Assembly: GCA_943735955.1 (NCBI GenBank)
Contig: OX030968.1
Location: 6,648,830-6,712,829, forward strand
Source of the DNA: Piscicola geometra
Taxonomy: Eukaryota > Annelida > Clitellata > Hirudinida > Piscicolidae
Length of the DNA stretch: 64,000 nt
Reading direction: 5' to 3'
Part shown: one piece after another, positions 1-12,600 of the stretch
Layout of the letters: every line of letters begins with the position of its first letter
Numbering within the stretch: position 1 is the stretch's first letter
Notes under the pieces: generated by a model
Seen by the model: the letters and a program-made list of their open reading frames with translations, nothing else
Databases searched by the model: none
Told to the model about the DNA's origin: nothing
Translations under genes and position numbers: made by a program

Positions 1-452
1 CATGCATGCATCCATCCATCCACGCACCCATTCATGCATTCATCCATCCATCCATGCACTTATCCATCCATCCATTCATCCATTCATCCATCCATGCATG
101 CATGCATCCATCCATCCATCCATCCATCCATCCATCCATCCATCCATCCATCCATTCATCCATCCATCCATCCATGCATGCATCCATGCATCCATCCATC
201 CATCCATCCATCCATCCATCCATCCATCCATGCATCCATCCATCTATCCATCCATCCATCCATCCATCCATTCATCCATCCATCCATCCATCCATCCATC
301 CATCCATCCATCCATCCATCCATCCATCCATCCATCCATCCATCCATCCATATATCCATCCATGCATCCATGCATCCATCCATCCATCCATGCATCCATC
401 CATCCATCCATCCATCCATCCATCCATCCATCCATCCATCCATGCATGCATC
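1..452 (+). repeat. CATC tetranucleotide array with CATG variants
   Basis: Degenerate (CATC)n with interspersed CATGCATG, running from the window edge to the acceptor of sif exon 1. It lies in the intron upstream of that exon and has no AG until the acceptor. Confidence 0.95.
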
Positions 453-460
453 GAACACAG

Positions 461-517
461 GCACCAGACTGATCCAGGCTTCTGACTGCTTTGTACATTG
501 GAGGGATATGACTGAAG
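461..517 (+). CDS. sif: sif exon 1 of window: WH1 domain
   Basis: Acceptor ACACAG, donor G|gtatca. Reads [18 protein letters not shown], the middle of the WH1 domain of still life. It begins with two bases completing a codon from an exon upstream of the window. Confidence 0.85.
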
Positions 518-3401
518 GTATCATTATCATCACCTTGGAGTTTTTTCCCTACTACGGCACAGCGCTGTATTTAAATCTACTCCCCTCATCCTCAATTCTA
601 TTTAACTCTATGATTTAAAAAAAGTTTTTTATCATGAAAAAATTAAATTAACTTTAGATGAATTTATAAAATTTAAAATAATAAGAATAACACTGTTTTT
701 ATTATTATTAATTTTATTATCTTAATCATCATCATCATCATCATCCTCTAGAGAAGGAATGGGGGTTGAACTTCATTAATGAAACGGATGCTAAGCGCTT
801 CAGGAGCTGTTGCAATGTTGGTGATGATAGTAGTTGCAGGAGTGATGGTAGTAGTTTTAGGAGTGATGATAGTAGTTGCAGGAGTGATTATATTAGTTTT
901 AGGAGTGATTTTTTGTTTTTTCTAGAAATAAGGCGATTTAAAACCAATATAAATAAATAAATATAAAAAAGTTAAAACAACTAATTGGCTAATGGTTTAA
1001 GTGAAAGAAGTGATAATTGTAACTTAGCTTATTACAATAATAATTATAATCCAACTTATTACAATCATAATGATAACCTTGCTAAATAAAACCATACCAC
1101 AGCAAAACCGAACTCTCAAGAACCTCTCGAAGCACGTCTCAGAACTGCCGGTAGACTACTATTTTGTCATGAATTGGAGAATATAACAATTGATGTTAAG
1201 TAAATGTACTTGATCATTCTCAAATTTGGATTCTTGAGGATAAGAATGTTTCAAAAGTGAATTGAAGCTAGGTGGAAATTATCTTTTGTGTCATACTCAA
1301 ATAGTTTATTTATCCTTTTGATATTCAATATATTAATAATAATTATTATTGTATTGTACTGTACATTAATAATAATTATTATTATTAATTATTTTTATGT
1401 ATTTATTATTATTTTTTTATCACTATTTTTCATTCTTATCATTATTTTGCAGAACACCCTGAAAAAGCAAAACGACACGATCGATATTTACGCAACCAGC
1501 AGCAAAATTGGAAATAATAATAAAAATAAAAATAATTCGAATAAGGACAATAATAATAAGTTGTATTGCACTTTGCCTACTAACTGTGGTAGTAGTAAAG
1601 AAGAGACCACACAAAAAATACAGGTTTATAATTGTTATTATTATTATTATTAATATTATTATTATTAATTTTAATATTAATATTATTATTATTATTATTA
1701 TTATTCTCATTTTTATATGGATGCTAATTAAATATTTCCAAAAAGAAAAGATGGCATTTATTTCTTCGAAGCAAAGCAAGTCACAAATGAAATCGAAGTA
1801 TTTATCATAGTATTCTTTCACGGCAACAGAACAGGCAAGCTTGCTCAATGTACCTGGAAAACGACGACTACAACGAATTGCAACAATACCAACAACAACA
1901 CCCACAACAACAACATCCCCAACAACACCAACAACACTACCAACAACAACATCCACAGCAACAACATCCACAACAACAACACCCACAACAACTCGCCACA
2001 TATGCTTCTCATAATACACTAACAAAAACGCACCACAGTAATTGCATTTATAGCACCAACAACAACAACAACAACAACAACAATATGGCAAGTGGTGAAC
2101 AACATTACGTCTTACGTCGTTGTCAACGTTGTTCCGCTGTTTTTCAACAACCACAACAACAGCAACAACTACAACAACAACAAACACAACAACAACAAAC
2201 ACAGCAGCAACAACTACAACAGCAGCAACAGTGCCAGCGTAAAATATCACCCAACAGTGTTTCCAGTGAGTCCCACAAAAGCCAAGGTAGCTTCATAGAA
2301 ATGACTTTTTGGGCAACAAATGAAAATAATTTGTTGCTTAACTCTCATTTATTAAACATTTTTGTGATTTTACGAAATAATGTGTTGTTGTTTTTTTTTA
2401 TTTTCTACAAACCTGCTCAACTTTTTCAGATCATTCTATGTGTTTGCAGCGTCAACAACAAGTTGTGCAACAACAAATAGAACGCGAAGAAAAACTACTG
2501 CTACTACTGCAACAACAACAGCAACAAAAAAAACGTTCTGCTAAAATATGTTCAGAATCTAATGAAACTACCTTCCAACAACACATGCTGCAACAAAAAC
2601 AACATCCACAACACCAACAACAGCAACAACATCAACAACAACACCAACAACAAAATCAAAAACCAACATGGAACGACCAACACACCAGCGCACTGGAAGA
2701 CAACCTCATCAATTACGGAATCTACATGAAAGTTCAGGAAGAAACTGTCAAAATGAGAGCAGATCCGAGTGCAAATAATCAAAGAATTGATCACCAAAAT
2801 CATAGAACTGATCATCAGAATCACCAGATTTACAGCAAAAATCATGAGAATGATTTCTCTAGCAAATACAATGATTTCAAGGCTCATAAGATTCAATCGG
2901 TAAATGATGAGAGCGATACGAATGAGCAGACGTCTGTCCAGCGTGGCTTTGATAGAGAACACTTTGTGCAATCACGTGCAGTCAATCCATCTGATTTAAC
3001 TCTACTAAAACAACAACCACAACAAATACAACAACAACAACAAAAACAACAACAATCCCATCTCCCTTCTTGCTCCAGTTGTCAACCTAACAACAACGAA
3101 ACAACACAACTACAAACTAACAACAACAACCACGACTCAAACAACCAAAATCAACAACTACAACAACAACAACATGCCGACTCAACTGAAAGAACCAATA
3201 GTTTCAACAACCACCACTACTACATTCAACATCACATCAACAACACTTCATCCACAACAGCAACATCAAACACAAGTTTTTGTTCAACATTCAAATCATC
3301 ATCATCATCACATCCACCACTACCATCATCATCATCATCACAACCGCCATCATCATCATCATCATCACAACCGCCATCATCATCATCATCATCACAACCG
3401 C

Positions 3402-3451
<50 letters not shown>

Positions 3452-3583
3452 CATCCACCACTACCATCATCATCATCATCATCATTCACTCCACGATTCA
3501 ACTGGCCTCCCCCTCCTCCACCTCCTCGAAAAAGCTTCCTTTCTTCCGCTAACAAGAGCAACAAAACGGAAAACAACAACAAT

Positions 3584-3616
<33 letters not shown>

Positions 3617-6600
3617 AACAACAAAGATGTTAATAGTGGTGTTGTTGTTTCAACTTCACGAGGTAATAACGATAATATGGGTGATAAGAATGAAACAACA
3701 GCATCGTCTACTCCAGCAACAACATTTGCAACAGCAACAGCAACAACAACAACAACAACAGCAACAACAACAACAACAGTTGAAACTCCAAAATCTCAAC
3801 AAAAAACAACCAAAAAGTCGCCCACAAAAATGGGTTGTTTGTTGCAATCAACAAACTTGTCAACTTTTAAAACTAACATCGTACCACAACAACATTCAGG
3901 TTTTGAAACCACAACAACAACAGCAACAGTTACAAGTAACATGGGTGACAACAACCAAGGTGTTGATAACACCACAAATATTAACACGATCTCTAACAGC
4001 AATAACAATATTACTAAAAACTTTGTTAAAATAAAAAATGATCCTACTACTACCACCACTGCTACTACTACTAATACTACTATTACTACTACTAATATTA
4101 ATTGTACTACTACTAGTAATAGTACTACCACTACTGCTACTACTGCTGCTAATACTGCTACTGCTACTACTGCTGCTACTACTACTATTACTACTTCTAT
4201 TACAAACAACTCATCAATCGATGCGACAAACAAGCTTTCAAAAAGCCATATTGATTACGAAACAGCTGTCCGTGATGGTAATGATAGAGAAAAGATTGGT
4301 GGTGATGGTAATGATCGTGGTGAATTTTTAAAAACTAACAAAACCAATAATCAAAATAATCAAGAAGTTGAAAAAACCAAGAGTTATGATGATGATGCTG
4401 TTAAAGAAGGGAAGAAAGAGGAAAAGGAGAAAGTAGGTGATGATAGTGATGACAGTGGCGAAGGCTTCCATAGCAACCAGAGCATAGAAACGCTGACAAG
4501 CAAGAGTGCTGTGGTCAGGATGCAAGGGTTGGAATATTATAATTATTATTATAGTTATTATTTTTGCTGTTATTATAGTTATTGTTATCGTTATTATATT
4601 TATTATTTTGTTTATTAAAGTCATTTTTATAGTTATTATATTCATTAATTTTGTTATTATAGTTAATATTATCGTTATTTTACTTTTCATATTCCTTAAA
4701 GAGAAATATAAAAAAATTAAGAATTCCGCAAAATTAATTTACCAATCTATTTCCAATTACGCAGCTACCTTTCCATCAAAAACTGGCTCCTGAACCGCAA
4801 AAAGAGGCTGAACATGGCGGGAAAAAGGTCGTGGAGGAAGTACTGGGTGCAACTGAAAGGCAATGTTTTATATTTCCATGGGAAAGAGACGGAAGGGTGC
4901 GAGAACGTCGCTCGACATAAGCTAGGTTATATTCTTTTAAACATTTTATAATATTTTATAACTAATAATATTATTTTTGGTATTGCTATTATAATTATTT
5001 CGATTTGAAAGTTAACATTTCGCTTATAAATACAACAATATCACACGCTTGGCTACTATTACAACTCAACAACACTACCACAACAACACCACCCCAACTC
5101 CAACAACACCACTTCAACTCCAACAACACCACCACAAATCCAACAACACCACCACAACAAAATACAACAACGTTTACACCAACACAACTTCAACACCAAC
5201 ACAACTTCAACACCACCACAACTTCAACAACAACAACACCACCACAACACCACAACAAACACAACAACTTCAACACCAACACAACTTCAACACCACCACA
5301 ACTTCAACACCACCACAACTTCAACACCAACACCACCACAACTTCAACAACAACACCACCACAACTTCAACAACAACACCACCACAACTTCAACAACAAC
5401 ACCACCACAACTTCAACACCACCACAACTTCAACAACAACACAACTTCAACAACAACACAACTTCAACACCACCACAACTTCAACAACAACACCACCAAA
5501 ACTTCAACAACACCACCACCACAACTTCAACAACACCACCACCACAACTTCAACAACACCACCACCACAACTTCAACAACACCACCACCACAACTTCAAC
5601 AACACCACCACCACAACTTCAACAACACCACCACCACAACTTCAACAACAACACCACCACAACTTCAACAACACCACCACCACAACTTCAACAACACCAC
5701 CACCACAACTTCAACAACAACACCACCACAACTTCAACAACAACACCACCACAACTTCAACAACAACACCACCACAACTTCAACAACAACACCACCACAA
5801 CTTCAACAACACCACCACCACAACTTCAACAACAACACCACCACAACTTCAACAACACCACCACCACAACTTCAACAACAACACCACCACAACTTCAACA
5901 ACACCACAACTTCAACAACACCACCACCACAACTTCAACAACAACACCACCACAACTTCAACAACTTCAACACCACCACAACTTCAACAACTTCAACACC
6001 ACCACAACTTCAACAACTTCAACACCACCACAACTTCAACAACTTCACCACCACCACAACTTCAACAACAACACCACCACAACTTCAACAACACCACCAC
6101 CACAACTTCAACAACAACACCACCACAACTTCAACAACACCACAACTTCAACAACACCACAACTTCAACAACAACACCACCACAACTTCAACAACAACAC
6201 CACCACAACTTCAACAACACCACCACCACAACTTCAACAACAACACCACCACAACTTCAACAACACCACAACTTCAACAACAACACCACCACAACTTCAA
6301 CACCACCACAACTTCAACAACACCACAACTTCAACAACACCACCACCACAACTTCAACAACAACACCACCACAACTTCAACAACACCACAACTTCAACAA
6401 CACCACCACCACAACTTCAACAACAACAACACCACAACTTCAACAACACCACCACCACCACAGTGATTGAAGCGTGTCTAGTACAGGCGTACAAACACCA
6501 CTCAAGGAAGGAGCATGTCTTCTCACTCAGCACTGCCCTTGGAGACGCCTACCTGCTCCAGGCAGGCCATCAATCAATCAATCTATCACTTATGATTTGT

Positions 6601-9600
6601 ATAGCGCCCTTTACTAAGTGAACAAAAGCGCTCATTTGAACTTTAGATTTCAAAGATCTCAACTTTAATCTACTTTTTGAAGAGATGAGACTGTTCTAGT
6701 GACTAATCGAGCGCTTTTGTTCACTCAGCAAAGGGCGCTATACAAATCTTTAGTGATTAATCGATTCTATATCTCCAATTAGATGTAGTTTGTATCATAT
6801 AAACTGTTCAACTAGATTGACCTTTAATGTTTAATAATAAAATATTTCTATATCCTAACGTAGTGGGATTTAAATAATATTGTAACTAAAATATATTTAA
6901 ATATATTTCATTTTTATTTTAATATTTAATATTTAAATAGTAACTATTTATACCTGAGAATATCCTCCTATCTCCGTTTATTCCAGGCGGAAAGTGTTAC
7001 GGATGCTCAAAAGTGGATAAGGTGGTGCTACTGCATCATTTGAAAATAAAAATAATTATATAAACATTGAATAAAATAATATTAATCAACATTTAATTAA
7101 AACAATATTTTTAAATTTAAATAAAACAATTTTAAATTTAAATAAAACAATATTAAATTTTAAAAAATTTGTAAAAATTTAAATAAAAAAACATTAAATG
7201 AAAACAATTGTTTAAAAATTTAAATAAAACAACATTAAAGGCAAACTGAAGCAACCCTGTTTCAAGCACCACCCACACAGGAGCTTGCACTTGGCTTGTG
7301 CTGTCTCGATGGGCAGACAACACGGCAAAGAGAACACCATCAGGATGCTGCGGAACGAAGTGGCCAGGCTCGATAAGTGCATCCAAACGGTCGTTGTGTG
7401 TTTGCTTCTCTTTCTTAACAAATCAACTTATCCACTTTTGCACTTCTAATCCTCTTTCACTGATACTTGTGAACTAACGCTCTCTCATGCCCTTTTTCCA
7501 CCATCAATACTCACCAACTACCCCCCCCCCCCTTTTTTCGTATTCTCTCTCACTCCTCTTTCGTATTCCCGTACCCTTGAGCAACACTTGCAAACTAACC
7601 CTCCCACCACTTCCACGCCCGTCATCAGGACCTTGAGATGAGTGCAATGGCCTGCAAACGCCTTGAGAGTGTGCAGGATTCTCGCAGTAAAAGAGCGATC
7701 GAGAGGCAGTTGAGGACGTGGGAAGAGACGCTCGAAGGAGTTTTCGTGACGAAATATCGTCTGCTTTCCTACCTTTCGTCCCTCAGTTTGTCCCCGTTGC
7801 CTGACCCTGTGGTGGGTTGTAGGAGGAGGGGAAGGGTGAATTGTTAGGGAAGAGAAGAGGATGTGTTGTTGTTCTTTGAAAGAATAAATTATTCAATTTT
7901 AAGTTTTAATTAATTGTTTAAACTATTTTTTTTCGATTAAAAAATTATGGTATATTTCAAACGATTTTGAAAATTAACATTTTAAATCCTTCAGAGTCTT
8001 TTATCCAAAATGAGTCGTCAAACCCGCGGCCAGCTCAACCACCTCAACCACCACTCCACCTCCCATCCATCTGTTGCCTCCACCCTTTTCCACGCACTCG
8101 TCTTGTCTCGACAAAACACTAGCAAGTCTTTCCCTGACCCGATTATTTCCGGTTCCTCGGTAATTGCCACTTCTTCACACGAGCCCTTTTGTCCGATGGC
8201 AGAGTTTGGGATGATGATGACTCAGCCAGATCCTAGGTGCGTTGGCATGGTGGTAGTGTTTGTTTGATGGTAGTGGTAGTGGTGTTGGACTAGTGGTAGT
8301 CATTGATTGATGTTGGAGTGGTGTTAGTGATTGTGTATTGGTGGTAGTGGTGGTGATCGTGATGTATTAGTGGTAGAGGTATTTGTGGTGTATTGGTGGT
8401 AGTTTCAATCTATATCAGCTAATACCTTTTCGTGTTTCTTATGATTTAATCTATAAACTAATCCCGTGTATAACCCACATGTAAACTACATTACCAGGCT
8501 CCTAGACTTGAATAGGCATTCTCTCCTCACCTACGTGCAAGCCTCCATCATCAAAGTCATGCTATCAGACTTGCAGGTATTAATCAGTCTTGAAAAAGTA
8601 AAAAAATTAAAACAGTGCGCTTTATACATGGTGTTTTACGGCACTGGAACATCTCGAATGGATGAAACATCCACTACATTGTTTAGAAAATAAATTTTAC
8701 CCAATGAAATATGAACATTGATTTGTTAAATCAAAATGTTTCAAACCTGAAATACACTTTTTATTAATGTTGGCAACTTTTTTTCACATATTCTATTGTA
8801 TTATAACCTTATATAATTGAAATACAATAATCCCATTACGTACTCTATATAATATAAATTTTTAAATAATCTATTATATTATATTAAAATATGAAAAACC
8901 CATTACACAAACCCCCCAAACCTTCAATCACCAGTACGTCAGCGTCGAAGTGAGCGACAAAACGACCGTCAAGGACGTCGTCGATGCCTTGTGTGTTCGA
9001 TTGCAAATAAGTCCGTCCGAACACTTCCTGCTCTGCCATCTGTCCGACGGATGCCGACACATTTGTGACAAGATGGTCTTTATCCTCTCCCTTGAGGTCC
9101 GTTTTTAATGCCTTGATTGCTTAGAGCGATGTATGATTTGGCATTTGAATGGTTTAGGAATTATTTTTTCACTTAAGTTATACCAATATTTGTTTTCTTC
9201 TGACTTTATTTTGTGGTTCATTTTTCGACTAGTATTCAATACCCATTTTTTGATTAGTATACAATACTCATTTTTTGTAATATATTCAACTATCTATTGT
9301 TTTATATCCACCCATACACGCAACTATCTATCCACGCATACACGCAACTATCTATCCACCCATACACGCAACTATCTATCCACGCATACACGCAACTATC
9401 TATCCACGCATACACGCAACTATCTATCCACCCATACACGCAACTATCTATCCACCCATACACGCAACTATCTATCCACCCATACACGCAACTATCTATC
9501 CACGCATACACGCAACTATCTATCCACGCATACACGCAACTATCTATCCACGCATACACGCAACTATCTATCCACCCATACACGCAACTATCTATCCACC

Positions 9601-12600
9601 CATACACGCAACTATCTATCCACCCATACACGCAACTATCTATCCACCCATACACGCAACTATCTATCCACCCATACACGCAACTATCTATCCATCCATA
9701 CACGCAACTATCTATCCATCCATACACGCAACTATCTATCCACCCATACACGCAACTATCTATCCACGCATACACGCAACTATCTATCCACCCATACACG
9801 CAACTATCTATCCACCCATACACGCAACTATCTATCCACCCATACACACAACTATCTATCCACCCATACACACAACTATCTATCCACCCATACACACAAC
9901 TATCTATCCACCCATACACGCAACTATCTATCCACCCATACACACAACTATCTATCCACCCATACACGCAACTATCTATCCACCCATACACGCAACTATC
10001 TATCCATCCATACACGCAACTATCTATCCACCCATACACGCAACTATCTATCCACCCATACACGCAACTATCTATCCACCCATACACGCAACTATCTATC
10101 CACCCATACACGCAACTATCTATCCATCCATACACGCAACTATCTATCCACCCATACACGCAACTATCTATCCACCCATACACGCAACTATCTATCCACC
10201 CATACACGCAACTATCTATCCATCCATACACGCAACTATCTATCCACCCATACACACAACTATCTATCCACCCATACACGCAACTATCTATCCACCCATA
10301 CACGCAACTATCTATCCACCCATACACGCAACTATCTATCCACCCATACACGCAACTATCTATCCACCCATACACGCAACTATCTATCCACCCATACACG
10401 CAACTATCTATCCACCCATACACGCAACTATCTATCCATCCATACACGCAACTATCTATCCACCCATACACGCAACTATCTATCCACCCATACACGCAAC
10501 TATCTATCCACCCATACACGCAACTATCTATCCATCCATACACGCAACTATCTATCCACCCATACACACAACTATCTATCCACCCATACACACAACTATC
10601 TATCCACCCATACACGCAACTATCTATCCACGCATACACATCTATCCATGCATTTTATCCATCCATCCATAAAAATCCATCTACCTATACAAATCTATCC
10701 ACGCATACACTTTCTCCCCCCCCTACACGTACATAACCATCTATCCACACGAACAAACAATCCTTCCACACGTACAAAACCATCTATCCACACGAACAAA
10801 CCATCCATCCACACGTACATAACCATCCATTCACACGTACAAACCATCCATCCTCACGTACAAACCATCCATCCACACGAACAAACCATCCATCCACACG
10901 TACATAACCATCCATCCACACGTACATAACCATCCATCCACACGTACATAACCATCCATCCCCAACCAGAACTACGAGTTCCTGGAGCTGAAGCAGAAGG
11001 ACCATTTCCAAGTTGACCTGACCAGACCTGTCCACCATGATTTTGGTTTCAAGGTCGAAGCCGAGTTGGCAGACGAGGTTTGAAAAAGGCATTTTATAGC
11101 TTTAAGTTTTTGAAATTTGTTTTTATATCCCATTTGTTTTAGGATATTGTTGTCTGTTGAAAGACAAGACGTGCATTACATTTTCATCGATGTTTTTATA
11201 GTTTTATATTAATAACTGTATATTTCAATATTTATATTATACATTGTATATTGATAATTGTATAATTATAGATTTTATGTCAATAACTGTATATTTCAAT
11301 ATTTATATTATACATTGTATACAAATAATTGTATAACTAAACTATTTTTTTTTAATTATGAAGTTACAAAGTGCTTACCTCGGCAGGTGGAGCAGGAAGA
11401 CGAGTTGTGTTTGTTCATCAGTGACGTCAGCAAGGGAGGTTTGGCTGCTGCTAAAGGTGGGAGATAGATTTTAAATACAGCATAAAACTGAGAAGATTTA
11501 CTTAAACTATCGTTTTTTGGTTATTTAAACTTATGTGGTTAAGAACACTTTAAAATTAAAGTTATTGGGAATCTCAATAAAGTAGTCTTTGTTTACTGTG
11601 AAACACAGAATAAGGCAGACTATTTCAAATTTTATTTTTTTATTGTCTGTAACCGAATGATCTTGAAGCACGTCTGGGTTTACACCACATTAATAATATT
11701 CGTCGTGGTATTGAATTATATTTTATTATTTTATTGTATTTTAAATTAGATTCAGAAACAAATGTTGACACCCGCCAGGGATGTCGATCGGAGACGAGAT
11801 CTTGGAGATGAACGGGGAGACGATCATCGACCTGGACATGGTTCACATAGAGGAAGTCCTGCAAGAGTCGACCTATCTCTCCCTCACCATCAGGTCATGC
11901 AAGGCAGCTGTCGTTCTACCTGCAACGACCGCTTGTCGCGCGGTCAACACCGTTGGGAATGAGGTGGTTGATGGAGGTTCATCTGGGGCTTTGAAAGGAG
12001 CGGATAGGGGTGGGTTGAAGAATTTTGAATTACCCCATCCTGTGAGAGGACTGAAACAGAGGGAAGTGTCACCGATGGTTTTGGACTCAAGTTCCGATAA
12101 CTGTGGAGATGTGGCTAGATGTTCAAATCCGAAGCAATCTCAGAATAATCCGAATACAACAAGTTTAAAGTTGAAAGAGCCACAAAAAGATGCGAGTTTC
12201 AGCGCTTCCGTTCATGCAGAGCCCTCTCCTTCACGGGCGAAACCTCAAAATTTCCAAATTAAACTTACTCAACCAGCCCCCAACCAGCTTCCTAACCACT
12301 CTTCCAACTACCCTTCAAACTACCCTACCAATCACCCTTCCATCCACCCTTCCAACCAACCTTCCAACCACCCTACCAACCACCCTACCAACCACCCTTC
12401 CAACCATCCTACCAACCACCCTTCTAACCACCCTTCTAACCACCCTTCCAACCAAACTGACAACATCTCCAGCCTCATCTGTCCACCTCCACCCATCTCC
12501 CAAAAACTCTTCTTAGACTTGGTCATCCCACAACCAATTCAAGGTTTTTACTTCTTTTAGAATACTTTTTTTTTGAACAGTTTTTCAGATTTCCTATTTT

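Noticed and set aside
5005..6621. Thr/Gln/His-rich ORFs over the CAA/CAC array
   Set aside because: Only the last 98 nt (exon 7) encode PHn; the rest is intron array between two halves of one domain.
9302..10640. CRISPR-like array
   Set aside because: No unique spacers; units are contiguous copies of one 24-bp sequence in an animal gene.
9133..10929. YLSTHTRN and DSCVYGWI repeat ORFs
   Set aside because: 24-bp minisatellite, open in several frames on both strands, intronic.
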